Below, in pieces: positions 26,465 through 39,275 of a stretch of DNA of 64,000 bases. How positions within the stretch are numbered: the stretch's first letter is position 1; each line of letters begins with the position of its first letter. The stretch is from assembly GCA_963580455.1 (NCBI GenBank), contig OY756960.1, forward strand, positions 22,565,238 to 22,629,237, in the 5' to 3' direction. Origin of the DNA: Euonymus europaeus. Its lineage: Eukaryota > Streptophyta > Magnoliopsida > Celastrales > Celastraceae. The notes under the pieces were generated by a model. That model saw only the letters and a program-made list of their open reading frames with translations, was not told the DNA's origin and made no database searches. The translations under genes were made by a program, and so were the position numbers.

Positions 26465-26539
26465 TTAAGGTCTGATGAGTGGTTAGCAAGTCAGCAAGGC
26501 AACACAAGTATAATTCTTCCTGCTGAAGTGCGTGAGTCT

Positions 26540-26945
26540 TGTCATGCAGCGGTCTCTCCGTCCTCTCATGTGGATTTGGGGTAATAGTTCGTGATTGGTG
26601 TGGAAGAGTGGTGGAAAAAGACCGGTGGTATTGGGGGTTTTCAATGCAAAGGCAGGTGCGATCCTTTTTGGTATTCAATTTGCCATATCTTTGGGTGTCC
26701 GGCAGATCCAAATGGAAAGTGACTCTCTTGCGGTGGTGGGAGAGTTGGCAAATGGAGGGCCTTCCTTACGTCCATGTGGGGTCCTTATTGAGGATATACA
26801 GATCTGGTGCCTCTCTTTTGAAAGTTATTCTTATGTACGCCGCTCTGCCAATGAAGTGGCTCACAATTTGGCTAAGTTAGCATTATCTTCCCATCGGGAT
26901 TCAGCAACCTGGCTGTTTGTTTGGTTATATTCAACTTACACGCCA
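26540..26945 (+). mobile_element. Remnant of a non-LTR retrotransposon RNase H domain (RVT_3 type)
   Basis: Two frames together resemble the C-terminal RNase H-like domain of plant LINE polyproteins. The first reads FGVIVRDWCGRVV (about 26565-26610). A different frame continues AKAGAILFGIQFAISLGV, QIQMESDSLAVVGELANG and SYSYVRRSANEVAHNLAKLA (about 26640-26880). The change of frame means the domain is broken. No reverse transcriptase lies upstream in the window. It is a decayed fragment, possibly captured or 5'-truncated. Confidence 0.75.
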
Positions 26946-29753
26946 GCTTATATTCAACTTACACTCCATCATGCATACTCTCTACCAAATGAATTGGATT
27001 TTATATGGAGAGCTTGTAAAGGTTGAAAGTGATATAAAGTTGTAACTCCCTTGGATCGTGATCTCACGGTCACTGTGAGAAGTCGAGCAGGGAGATGAAT
27101 TTTGGATTCGTAATAAAATGGGAACTGTGAATGGAAGACTCGTGATGATTCCTCAAGTGGGCTTAATCTGGATCCTATTGACAAATATGAATCGTGGGCT
27201 GATATGGGCCATAAAGGTAGTGCCTAAAAGGCCCAAACTGTGAACAAATAGCCTTACTACAAGGGCCTAAGTTAATTTCTCAGGTAGGTGGCACGCATAA
27301 CACACCGTATTAGCCTTTCCCAGATATAGTCGGTGGTGACATATCACGCGCTCGACATAAGTAGGGTAAAGTATTCTATGATTCATTGATCGTCCTTGTA
27401 TGTTAGCTTTTTTCTCGTAGTGAACATCATGTATCTAGGAAAAGGCCAAGTTTGCCTCCTGTCTTTTGAAAGGAGAGGGTGAGTATGCAAGACAATACCT
27501 AACCTAATGTGTGAAGAGGACATTGCCATCTAATCGTCCTTAATTCACGAGCTCCAAATTATACGGCGTCGGTCTCCAAATGTGAGAGTTAAGCTCTAGG
27601 TTCTTCAGATGATTGTCCAATTCTCTAGAGTCAATCTACTTACCCGATTTATGACTCCAATGTCTACGTCACTAAAATCCGGTCAAGTTATTGGTTATGT
27701 ATTTTCATTTTTCCATTAAAAGTTGAAATTGGTGCCAGCTCTTACGACAAACTTGGATCCACAAACAGTCTAAATTCCTCCCTAATACTCGTTAGGCGAA
27801 ACTTCTAATAAAGGGCCAAAAAGATTCACTGAAGAAAAGCAAAAACTTGCCCCACCATTCACTCCTTCAGGAAATCAATTATTGCTATTTTTCTGGGGCT
27901 ACTAGAACTGAAAGATATTGATAATAACATGTAGAGGCTGCTTCAAACGATAACGGGTTAATAGTGAAGACGGAATTTGCATTGATTTCCACATTGAATT
28001 TAGGTGCAACCGCCAAAGAGAATTTGCATTAATGTTGACAAATGTATTTAGCTAACAAAACATTTTCCTTGCAATCTCTTCACCTATACCCGCCCGCAAT
28101 CAATCGAGTATTGGAAACTTATCCATGCTCGTAGGAATCTTATATAGTTATCCATTGAAAGCGACTGCATAATCAATGATCTTAGAAGTGTCCAAGCTTA
28201 TAAACCGTAGAGCTGGTGGTGTTTTAAAGTTTCTATCCTCCCAAGGAATGGCAGTCTTATTGAGAGTTAAAACAGTCCAGCTTGCAAGCCTAAAGAAAAG
28301 CACTGCCTGGAAACATATGGAGATGGGGAAGCCTAGTATTATATTCACCAACATCTGCAGCTAGCATTTAAGAAATTTAGCTCATGATCAATTAGCGTGT
28401 TCTAACTTCTAAAGGAATTATGTCACTCTCCGGCCAAAAAGCACAAAGCAACGAAGGATGTGCATAATCTATAGCAACGATGTTGCCTGATAACTGACCC
28501 CCTCTCCGATTCTTATTTCTAGCCCACAAAGGCTCGAGTAAACAGATTAAAAGAAAATGAAGCTACAGGCTATGGTATAAGTGAAATGACCCAACTTTAT
28601 GATACCAGGCCACTAGATGTTATAAGCTTAAGGAAAGACAATGAAGCCACAGGCCATGACATAAGCCATAAGTGAAATGACCAACTAAGTGAATAAGGAC
28701 AAAAACACACTCATCATACAAAACGATATTCACTGCAATTTGAACAAACAGACATCACATAACAAGGGATAATGAGGAATATCAAAATGTCCAAACGATT
28801 ACAGAATGACTAAACCCCACAATAAAGCGCCAATGGCATACATATGTACATACCTCATGGCCATGGGCAGGAAAGTGCGCACACGCACAAATTTAGCTGG
28901 AACAGCTCGGCTTCTACTTCCATCTCTACAGATCTGTAAACAGTTATAATAAAGGGTAAATAAAGTCAATGTGTTCATTTATCAATGGGTAATTAATACA
29001 AATTGCCAAGGTGATGGAGGACATTCATAGTTCATGTTCTAATGCAAAGTGATAATAAATTCAATTCCAACTTCGAGGTCTGTAGATCAAAAGATTCCTG
29101 ATGAAATCTCATGCTCAAATTAAATAGTAAAAATGGAAAGATTCGCAGATGGAAAAAATTAAATAGTAAACGCAGAAAAAACCCTGACAAATTACACCCA
29201 TTCCAACAGACGCGTATGGTTGAGAATATAAATAATAAAGAGTAGGACCAAGAGAGGCAGACAAAGTTGTACTATAACAAAATTGAAAGCGAACCCCCCC
29301 ACCCCACTAGGGACAACACATAACAAAATTATAGCACTCAGATTTTAATAAATTACACGGCATACCACCCACTGGAAGAATTCCTGAAAACATGTAAGAA
29401 CCATTTTACTGGTTGTTTGTTCTATTTTCCAATATGAAGTGAAACAGTCTAAGCTTTCTAGTGCGTGGCGGTGGTGCATTCAGATCCAACATTGAAGCCA
29501 AGAGTGCTTCTAAAAAGATGCAATCTAGACTCATTTAAAAAGAAGCTAACCACACAGAAGAACTACCCAAACAAAAATCGCACTAGGCTTTTTATATGAC
29601 AGTTCTATAAACTTTGACAGAATAGCTAATTCATATATCAGAGATGCTACCCAAAAAAAAAAATAACAAAGTGCAGTAGCTTGATTAAAAGGGGGACTAA
29701 CTTCACATTCTGACTCTTCAGAGTCCATGCAAGAACCAAATAGTCCAATCTTG
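26946..29753. other. Intergenic spacer, no supported gene
   Basis: 27000-27700 has mixed composition with no domain. An open frame on the minus strand at 28148-28354 encodes a hydrophobic peptide I do not recognise. The right end (about 29450-29753) is the likely 3' untranslated region of the armadillo-repeat gene. Confidence 0.4.
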
Positions 29754-31755
29754 TTAAAAAGGTAAGCTTTTTGATGTAGAACTCGCTGTAAGAGACTTAA
29801 AATGTTCAGATGGAACAAAATCTTGTGGCAAATTGGCTCTCTTTACAATTCTCCTCATATTGTTCTGCAAGCTCTGTTGGACTAAATGCTTCACTGCCTT
29901 CTTCTCTTCACTCATACCTTCATCCTCTTCCAAACATTCCTTTGAACCTCCATTTGGATTCATAGAAGATGACGAAGAACCACAAACAGGGGCGGATACG
30001 ACAGCACCCACATTACCACCATAATTCTCCAAAACATGCTTTCCCTTGTCCACTCTCAAGCATTCCAGGATCCTTGATGCCCTATTCTGTGCCAATGTAC
30101 TACCCAATAGAGTTAATTCGAGCAACGATGATGCAATTCCAGCCTCAATCATGGCATGCCTATCTCCATACGCTTTGTGTGCCATCACCATCAAAATGTA
30201 TGATGCTTTCTCCTGGCATCCTGGCGAGTCAGTCCAATTCAAGACATCAACCAAAATAGGGAATGCATCTGGCGCATTGCTAATTGATTTTCGACCTTCC
30301 CCGGCTGATACAACATTGCTCAAAATCGAAAGCATTCTTTCACTCACTTCCATGTCCCCCAATGTATTAATGAGAAAGGCTATCAGATTGGTCTCTATGA
30401 TGAAGGAGATGTTTGACGGGGATAGTGAAAGGTTATATAGAGCCCGAAGAGCATCTTGTTTTGCTCGTGGGCTATTGTGGCTGTCTAAATTCTTTAGAGT
30501 TTTTACCAAGAAAGGAATTGCACCTGAAGAGCCAATGACCGGTTTATTGGAGTCCAATGCACTCAAACCTAGAAAATTTGCCACTATTGCTTCTGATAGT
30601 GCAGGATTTTGAGCATTTGGAGATTCAATTATCTTTAGAATCTTGTGGACAGCCCCAGCTTGGACAATGGCCGCTTTGTTTCTGCAAAAGGGAGTAACAG
30701 AGACTACATTCAGTTTCGATTACAGGTAACCATTCTGCATTCAGGAAAGAAAATTATGGCAAAGTACGTCCAAAAGAATTGTTAAAAGTGAGTACCAAAC
30801 GAGGAAAACCAGCTGCATTTAAGTAAAACTGCAATCTAACTAATCCAGTTTGGATAAGAACTATCTGGAGTTCCAGAATCGTAGTTTCCATCGAACATAG
30901 AACATGTCAAATACAGATGTCATATTAAAAGACAAAAAACTGTAAATGAGGGATCAGACTCTAAAAAAAATGAAAAAAGAAAGACAGAAAAGGACTCAAC
31001 ATATCAACAGATGTAAACTATCAAACATGTGAAGCAAAGGGAGAACACTTCGAAGTTATTGTCAAAGTAACATATTAACACATACCAGCTCCAGACAATG
31101 ACTAGACCTAAGAAAACCCCGAAAATCGGCGACATTTTACTAAGAACAAAATATAATTAATAGGAAAGCAAAATTAAGGGGAAAAACTAACATACGAAAG
31201 TAAAAACAAGGAAACTCACGCATCATTGCCAATACAGAGATTGAGCAGAGCATAGAGTGAAGCGATCTGTCCATCGAGGTCTTCCAAATCAAGCAATCCA
31301 ACTAAAGGAGGGATCGCACCGAGCATCGCCAACGTCACTCTGGCGTCAGAATCGTCCTTGGCGAGCAGCCTCACATTGGTAGCAGCTCTTCTCCTCTTCG
31401 CCTCTTCTTCACACTGCAATTCCCTCACCACTCGCTTCAACTCCTCTAACGCGTCCTCTTTCCTCCTCGTCTCGATGTCATTCTCCGCCTCAGCCAAGCT
31501 CAGCAGATCCGACAACTTCTCCGATTTCACCTTCGACTTCATATGAACCGGCGCCACTTCACTTTGCTTTCCTGGCTTTCTCTCATCGCTACCACTGCAA
31601 ACATCAGCAATGGTGGTAGTGGTGGTTGTAGTGGCCGTGGATGTAGAAACCGTCTCACTTTCTTCTTCAATGTGGTGGCGAAAACGGGAGGAGCCGCCGC
31701 AACTGACAGCGTCGAAGATTCTGCGGCGAATGCAGAACCAGAGAAAGCAGTCCAT
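29754..31755 (-). CDS. Armadillo-repeat protein (U-box-type ARM family without a U-box)
   Basis: Two exons, 31755-31220 and 30681-29754, join in frame (GT-AG) to 487 residues. Residues 1-60 are basic and Cys-rich (MDCFLWFCIRRRIFDAVSCG), followed by a Thr/Ser stretch. A coiled-coil-like segment (RRKEDALEELKRVVRELQCE) precedes ARM repeats from about residue 130. Examples are AMLGAIPPLVGLLDLEDLDG, GAIPFLVKTLKNL, AKQDALRALYNLSLSP and IEAGIASSLLELTLLGS. The C-terminal tail has KKAVKHLVQQSLQNNMRRIV and ends SSTSKSLPF. The repeats resemble those of plant U-box ligases of the PUB45 type, but no U-box is seen, so it is not expected to be a ligase by itself. ARM repeats bind proteins; the partner is unknown. 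The ATG at 31755 is the first in this frame; a second ATG frame upstream has no homology. Confidence 0.88.
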
Positions 31756-34700
31756 ATCCGGAAATGACCGCTTCCGGCAGATGAAGTAGCAGCTCGGTGG
31801 TCTAGAACTAGGGATCCAACAACGTTCCGGTGACACTTCGCCATTGCAGCTCTTATCAGATCCTCCAGCGAACTACATTGCCGACGAAGCAAACACTCGC
31901 GAAGTTCGAGGTCGAGAGAAACCTAATCAGAGACAGTGGCTGTAGAGAGAGAGAGAGGAAGAGAGAGAGGAAGAGAGAGAGATTCTGGGCGAGTGTGCTA
32001 GAGAAAGAGACTGCCATTTTCTTAGTGCATCGTTTGATTTATAATGCTCTGTGTGATCTGTGAGAGAGGCGAAGGAGTCTGGAGAGTGAAAAGGCATTGA
32101 CGTCAAGGGCACGTTTGGAGCAGAGAAAAAAAAAGTTTTCTATTCGTGTATTTTTTTTTTGTCCTTCTCCATCTACAAAATAACTAAAGAATATGTTTGA
32201 AAATTGTTTTCCTTTTTAATTTCTAAAGTTGAAATATGAGAATAGTTTCTAGAAACAAATTTTTTTAAAAATGTGTAAAAATTCATTTGATTTATGTTTT
32301 TATTAAGTTTTTCGAAATAGACAACATGAAATTCATTCAAATTCAACTAAAAATCCTTATAAATGCAAATGAAATTCATCCAAATCTACCCCAATTTCAT
32401 CCAAATCGAGTCTTCATCCATTTCAAGTCAACTTTGGATTACGCCCTTCCTGTGGATGCGATGATCGGTCAAGGAATATGTTATATGCTCTTTAGTTCGA
32501 CGAGTTTAATAGTGTTGGTGTCCCAGATCGATGACCGGACGACAATGTGGGTTGAGAGAGGGAGCCACCGTTGGGTGGAGTGAGAGAGGAGAAAGAATGA
32601 ATGAAAAAAGAAATTAAATAAGTTCAATTTAATTACAATTATGTCACCGGTCCTGAAATTCTCCTAAACAACATTTTGTTGTTTTCATTTTTTTATTTTC
32701 GAAAATATAAATTTGAAAACTATTTAGTGATGTAGAAAACTAAATCAAAAGTATATTTTATAAAATTCTATAGAAATATATCATTATCAATAAACTTAGT
32801 AACGAGTTGACATCCAAAAGTTTCATTTGGTTTGCCAAACACAACCCCGGCTTCATCAATTATAAAGGCTTGCCAAAAAAGCCATGGCCATTCTTCTCTG
32901 TTCCTTTTATTCTTTGGCACTGCTGTGTACATGCGAGTACACAGGTATCTTATAATTGTCCTTTCATCTATGCCGTCCAGCTAATCCTTTGATGATCAAA
33001 GAAGCTTCGTGTGGGCCAAGCACGATGGCTTTGATTTAACGGGCGTATGATAATACGGTAGACAAGAGCACGGTGTTGAAGAGTCGGTGTATGACTGACA
33101 AATGTGGGTACGGGCTTCAGCTTCTTTGACTTCAACGAGAAGCGGAGTGAAGCACGAGAACCGATGGCTTGACTATTGCGTGCCAAAGAACTTTTTGAAA
33201 ATAGATTTTGAGATTCTGTTATTTATACAGGTGCCATCAATAATGATTTTTTTCTTCTCTTTTAAATAAGAATTTATTAAAAAAATAAAAATAGAAACAT
33301 AAGGGTCTCTAAAATATTGAGCACATCTGCAATGATATGAAAATATGTATTTTTGTTAATGTAAGTGCATTGGGACATATGTTTTATTAATATGGCCGAG
33401 TTTGGAGCTTGATTTTTTTTAAAGATATGAGATTTAATATTAATTTTGATGTAATTTTGTAAACAACAGATGAAAGAATGAAATAGTTATTGTCTTGCTA
33501 ATAGGGAAATGAAAAATTATATATGAATTTGTGTTTTGTGGATGCGATTATAATAGAAAACGTATTTTGATGATATAAATGAGTATGTGACTTGATTTTT
33601 TTTATCAAATAGATGTGAGATCCAATTTAATTAGAGAATAAATATTGATTTACCATATTTTCAAATATTGTTCTTTTCGGGTTTTCAAATAATCAAATAC
33701 TTATTAATAATGTAGAGTGTGGGAATTTGGCAATCGTGTAACATATTTGACAAAAGACTTGTTACTAATTATTGCATAAAAAATCCATTATAAAAGAAGA
33801 AAATATTTTTAGTGCTGTCCAATCATCTGCATGAAAGTCATTCCAGCATCGCTCGTGAGTTGTGACTCCCAGTCCCACAAATCACAAGGGAGGGATTCGG
33901 TGACAGAATTTTGTGCATGAATTGATAGAATAAAACTAAGAAATTCGACAATCATCAATGACAAGAAGTCGATTACGATGTTGGAAAATTGATTGAAAAT
34001 TTTGTATAAAAAAAAACCACCATGCAATCTTATTACTCAAACATTTCATATAAACTTGAATACGAATCATCATACCAACCCGCATGATTCAATAATTCAT
34101 TTCTCTCTCACAGTTTTGATAATGGGCTTAGGCTTAACCAAATAAGGTTATGATTTTATTCTTTAGATTTAATGTTAGGCTTAGGACCTTGGCCTAATAG
34201 AGTTAAGGTTTTACTCTGTTAAATTGATATTAGAGTTAGTAAAATAGAATAAGGGGCTAGAGCTTCACTCTTTTCCCTTTGGATTGATATCAACAGCTTC
34301 GTGCAGGGCAGGAAAAGAAGAAGTGGAAGTTGCAATTGACAGCTTCTCAAGGAGTGCTGTGGCGAAGACGTGAACTTAGTTATAGTTACAAGTAATGATT
34401 CGCTATTGTTTGTCTTCTTTCTCTAATTCTCTTCCTCTGTTTGACTATTAAATATCTAATTTCTATTTGCTTCCATTTTTTAATTTGTGGGTCCTTTACT
34501 GCGCTTGTATTGTATGGATGGATTTTTCGTTACTCAAGGGTTTTTTGTTGTTGGGCATACGACACACGGGATGCCTAGTTACCTAATAATTTTGATGATT
34601 GTTTAGTTGTTGAAGTGACAGTCAAACAAATGATTTTCTGCGAATAAGAGAATTTATATTCAATGACTTTCTGCATGCTAGATGCAATTTATTTCTTTGA

Positions 34701-35162
34701 TGCTAAAAGCCTAAAACTATTGTTATTGGATATGCTAAATGTTATGAATATTGGATATGGCTGAAACTTTTAGAACGTAATTATTAATTGATGATTTTTA
34801 TGCTTTAAAACATCGTCAAATTGATTTATAGGTAGAAATTTTATTCATCATCTTTAGTCAATATCCTACATCAATGAGAGTAATGCATTACAAACTTGAA
34901 ACATTTGACTTTCTGCATTCTTGTTGTATTAGTTTTTGATTGGTTTTTAGTTGGTCCTAATGCAATTCCATGCATGTTATTTTTCTTGTATCAGCATAAT
35001 TTGTGATTTCCAATGCTCTTGCTACCCAAAAAAAATTTGGGAGTTGCCTCGAACCCCGTCCTCCCCCAGTTCTAAAAGTTGGCTCCACCACTCCTCATAG
35101 TCCTTACTTATTAATGATTTAATTAAGCTATGAAGCACAACAAATGGGTTAATAAAGCTTTT
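31756..35162. other. ARM gene 5' region and AT-rich spacer
   Basis: 31756-32100 is the promoter and leader of the ARM gene; a GA-rich run at about 31945-31985 is probably leader. From 32100 to 35160 I see no gene. Part of 32110-32850 looks like an old AT-rich transposon, but its ends could not be matched. Confidence 0.4.
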
Positions 35163-36350
35163 GCTCACCCAAAGATGTGTAATGTTCCATTTTACACACT
35201 CATTTTACACACTCATTGTTAAAAATTTGCACTTTACACACCGTAGTTTTTCAAAACATTGGAGCAAGTTTTTCACACTATAGAGAAGCAAAACTGCCCA
35301 TGTGACAATTTGATCTCACTTCAACCGTTGGATTTTAGTTATGTGTATGCTCATCTTCTCTTCCCACCAATGCATCTATTTGTCACCTAAATCTGTGATT
35401 CTTAAAACCCTAGAGACCACTTTGAGGTCAATTAGACCCATCAAGATCTCCATCTCTTCGCCCACTGTGGTGGGAAATTAGATGCACCTGGCTTGCCCAG
35501 TTAAAGAATTATCGAAGATAACAGGCAAATTCAATATCTATCTTACCTTCATAACTTATTGGCTTTACTTTACCTTGACCGATGGCTCGAGAGCAAGGAA
35601 AAGGGACTAAACTTCTTTCAGACGAACTTAAGCGGAGAGCTGTATTTGCTCTAGAAGCTGTTGTCCTCTACTGAATGGGAGAGAAGCACTTTGGGTGGGG
35701 GTCAAAGACAACTGAGATTTCACTATTGAAAAATTCTCGAAGATAATAGTTTTTTTTTCTTCATTTCAATCCTTCTCAAATGGGTCCAATCTCTCTTTGG
35801 TGACTATTTTACCCGGAAAAGGTAAAATATGTAGAGCTCGGTCCAGGAAATCTTTCTATGGTGGTGGTCAATGTCGGTATGGACAGAAGTGGTCGAATCG
35901 AGCCTCTTTCCTCACGGTGGTTGCACGTTTTGAGGTGTGATTCCTATATAAACGTCCCATTTTCTTGGCTATTGATGGTCGAAAATGCTATGTTGAGGTT
36001 GAGAGCTTCGATTTGATAGGTTATCGATCCTGAACGGTGGCCGGAAGACGGAGGATGGTGATGACTGCATTTTTTTCAATTGGGAAAGAGGGTGTATATG
36101 AAAGAAAACAAGTTGAATTAATTTATTTATTTTTAACATTTTGTAAAATATACCATACGACAACCACTACCATTTTTCAGGTGGATTTGACATGGATGAG
36201 GTCAAATTGTCACATGAGCAGTTTTACTGTCCGACAGTGTGAAAATCTGCCTAGGTGTCTTGAGTGACACAATTTGAAAACTACGTTGTGCAAAGTATAA
36301 CTTTTTAACAATAGATATGTAAAATGAAATATGACATATTTAGATGACAA
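35163..36350. mobile_element. MULE-like element with about 150-bp inverted repeats
   Basis: The left end (35163-35322) and right end (36195-36350) are inverted copies. Shared stretches include ATTGTTAAAAATTTGCACTTT on the left against ATTGTTAAAAAGTTATACTTT reversed from the right, and AAAACTGCYCATGTGACAAT in both. The left arm contains a small extra duplication of TTTACACACTCAT. The 870-bp interior has no transposase. Target duplication not resolved; superfamily assignment is by arm length only. Confidence 0.7.
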
Positions 36351-36607
36351 AAAAATGATATTTGACCTCACAATAAACACTCAACATAAAAATAGTTCAT
36401 AAAGTTTTGATAAAAATAGGATACGCATCTCTTACAAAAGGAAGCATAAATAAAGTACTACCTATTTTAACCTAAATAAATCAACACACACCGACACAAG
36501 ACCATGTTTGTTTGTCTCAATTACCATACATGTATCCATCCTTTTTATTTATTTATTTCGTCTTTTTTATTAATTTATTTATCATGGCGGACAAGGTGAT
36601 TAATACT

Positions 36608-36838
36608 TTGGTTGGGGCAGGACCAAAGGGCCTGTCTACCGACCCGTGCCCTCGGGATGCCGGTAGAATGTAAGTCGCAGGTTATGCGACACAACGACAG
36701 GGACCGCTGGGTGTGTTCCGATAAATCAACCAAGAATGACCGAAACTGCGCCAAAGGCACGCTTCGAACTCGGGACTCCACCGTACTAACCAAACCGAAG
36801 ACCCCATTGGGTGCCGCTGAGCCATATGCCCTGGGGGC
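36608..36838 (-). mobile_element. tRNA-derived SINE, family S1
   Basis: About 231 bp between perfect 17-bp target duplications, ACAAGGTGATTAATACT at 36591-36607 and 36839-36855. Read on the minus strand it begins CCCCCAGGGCATATGGCTCA. The A box is TGGCTCAGCGGCA and the B box is GAGTTCGAAGC. The tail ends near GGTCCTGCCCCAACC. No coding role. The second copy is at 61322 and a composite copy at 40145. Confidence 0.92.
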
Positions 36839-37214
36839 ACAAGGTGATTAATACTGTACCATGCTTCTTGGTCCTACCTTAATTAAATCTCACTATAAAA
36901 CACACATGAAAATATATTTTATTGAAACAGAAAATAAGATTGACGGAAACCAACCCAATAAATGCATGAGCCCAATACCCATTCATACTCAATCAAAAAT
37001 ACAACAAAACATGTAACAAACACATCTCGGGGTGCTCTCTTCGTGCACCCTTTTAAAAACTGTGCGGTCAGTGGCAACTTATGTTTCTAGGTGCAAACAT
37101 ACTCATTCCCTAAAGCAAGTTAAAGAAATAGGAAGCACCAGCCACCAGCTATGGATTTTTCCTTCGTATACAGAAAATGATAAGAGGGGTGAAAAATAAT
37201 ACCTCATTGGACAA

Positions 37215-39275
37215 ATTTACAAGTCCTGCATCTATCTCAAGCAACCATAGCTGAATCTTCCTCTTTAATTTCTCCTTTCAAGTAGGATGGCAGTGGGGCG
37301 GGTCAGGGATGGAATAGGGGCGCCCCACTGCCATATTCCCCCGCCCTTAGCTTATTCTGCCCCGTCCCCGCCCCGTTTCAGTCAAATTTTGTTAATCTAC
37401 TCTATACTATATTAATGATAAATGACTCAAATTTTATATGATTCTAATTTATTAATCTATTACATTGTCAAAAATACTTAATTAGTGTTCAAATCCCATC
37501 CCATCCCCGCACCCCCGCACCCCCGCCCCGCATTCGGGGTAATATTTGATGTCCCGTCCCCGCCCGGGTCAATATTTGCCACCCCTACTTTCAAGACTTC
37601 CATTGCGATTTCATTGTCCCAGAAGCTCAACAGCCACCTTTGTATAATGAACATCAATGTTCTTTCTGTTTCAGCATCTCCTTAATCCCGTTCAGCTGAA
37701 AAAAGAAAATAACGTGTTAGAATTGAATGCAAAACTTTCTTCTGAGAAACACATACCATTATGAGTGGGAGAGTGCTGTTATATGACAATGCAAATAAAA
37801 AATAAATAACAAAAAAAAAAGTTTGAAAATGATACTGAGAGGCACATGATGATCACCGTGTAGATACTCATAGATGATCCACTCCAGTATAATAACATCA
37901 ATAGCATTATTTAGACACAAACCTATTCAACGAGGAACCCGTAGCAAACATTTTTGATGATGCAAGGGTGCCATAGAAAGTATAAGAAAATTGAATCAAT
38001 ACTCTGCAAAGACTACCTGGATCTCGACTCTTTTACTGATTTCTTTGGAGTCAAAGACTGGAAAACAATATACTCATCTATCCCATTCATATATTCTGGG
38101 TGGAATGTTTGTCTAGCCAACTCAACAGCTTGCCTTTTCATCAACATCCTTGTTATATTTTGTTTTACGAATAATTTTCAAGAATGAAATCAGAACCGAT
38201 ATTTGAAGTTGTAATCACAACGCAATTTGTAAAATTGAAAGTCCGTCCTTGGGAATCGGTTATCCTTCCATTGACCAACAACTGCAGCAGAATATTGAAC
38301 ATATCATGGTGTGCTTTCTCAATTTCATCGAAGAGTACTACAGAATATGGTCTTCGACGAACAACTTCAGTAAGCTGCCTCCTTCATAACCAACATACCC
38401 AGGCAGAGCCCCGACCAAGCGTGAAACAGCGTGCTTTTCCATGTATTCTCTCATATCAATTCTCACGAGTGCATTTTCAGTGTTGAAGACGTAGCCAGCC
38501 ATGGCTTTGCAAGCTCAGTTTTGCCAACACCAGTAGGATTCATGAATCCAAACTACCTATAGGTCGATTTGGATCAGATAATCCTGCCCTTGAATGCCGA
38601 ATTACATTAACCACTGACTTCACTGCAAAATCTTGACCAACCACCCTCTCATGGAGTATCTCTTCCAGTTCACTAGCTTTCCCCTCTCCGATTGTTGAAG
38701 GTTTGATAAGCGTATACCAGTCCATTTGCTTACAATTTCAGTAATATCTAGGTCAGTGACTTCCTCTCGAAGCAGACTTCCCGGACTTTTGGAATTTGGC
38801 AAGGTGTTTCTCAGCCTCTTCTGATTGGCGTTGAAGAGAAATCAAGGTCCCATATTTAAGCTCAGCAGCTTCAATTTCCAAATTAACTCCATCAATCTAC
38901 CAGCAATGAAACAACTGACACCAAACAAAAAGAAGAAAAAAAGAACTAATAATGCAGCAAATATTTTTACCAAGCAATATACAACCTCTGCTTTAATATC
39001 TCGTACTCGAGACATATGGGCATTCTCATGATCCCACTGTGCATTTAGGTCTTTCTTCTTTTGTTTAAGGGAGTTTAGATCACTCTCCAGTTTCCAGTTC
39101 CAGCTTGCTTAACCTTACTTTAGATGCCTTATCAGTGTCAGTTTTCAAAGATAGTTTCTCCATCTCCAACTTTAGCACAGCTCTGTTGATTTCATCCAAC
39201 TCTGTAGGGTTACAAGTGATCTCCATCTTTAGTTTTGCTGCAGCTTCATCAACTAGATCAATAGCTGAAAGCAAG
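37215..39275 (-). pseudogene. ClpB-like (pseudogene): 5'-truncated ClpB/HSP100 pseudogene interrupted by a hAT-type element
   Basis: Minus-strand blocks match the second half of a ClpB disaggregase of the organellar kind. [17 protein letters not shown] (about 39270) is followed by the coiled-coil region, with an intron near 38895-38990. Then come [30 protein letters not shown] and the Walker A core [11 protein letters not shown] (about 38540), [60 protein letters not shown] and DVHYTKVAVELLG. Near the end come NEIAMEVLK and, past the insertion, GEIKEEDSAMVA. There are several frameshifts and stops, for example TGA just before the Walker A block. About 20 conserved residues are missing between ELLG and NEIAM. 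The N-terminal domain and most of the first ATPase domain are absent. Functional ClpB re-solubilises heat-aggregated proteins; this copy cannot. Confidence 0.92.
37283..37587. mobile_element. hAT-type non-autonomous element inside the ClpB pseudogene
   Basis: A 305-bp element bounded by perfect 8-bp target duplications, CTTTCAAG at 37275-37282 and 37588-37595. Ends are TAGGATGGCA and, reversed, TAGGGGTGGCA, typical of hAT relatives. Both ends are strikingly GC-rich (GGGGCGGGT, CCCGCCCCG) around an AT-rich centre. The insertion point splits the codons reading EVLK|GEIKEEDS of the ClpB copy. Confidence 0.9.

Noticed and set aside
28148..28354. Small hydrophobic protein gene on the minus strand
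   Set aside because: No recognisable family, no clear splice partners and composition like the spacer around it.
31543..31767. Plus-strand open frames over the ARM gene
   Set aside because: They lie opposite a strongly supported ARM exon and have no homology; they are antisense shadows.
32110..32850. Possible AT-rich transposon upstream of the ARM gene
   Set aside because: Some short matches between the ends (GTTTGG-type motifs), but no consistent inverted repeat or target duplication could be found.
36608..36851. Protein-coding frames at 36612-36851 and 61325-61573, nearly identical to each other
   Set aside because: The identity comes from the SINE S1 copies, with target duplications and Pol III boxes; these are not genes.
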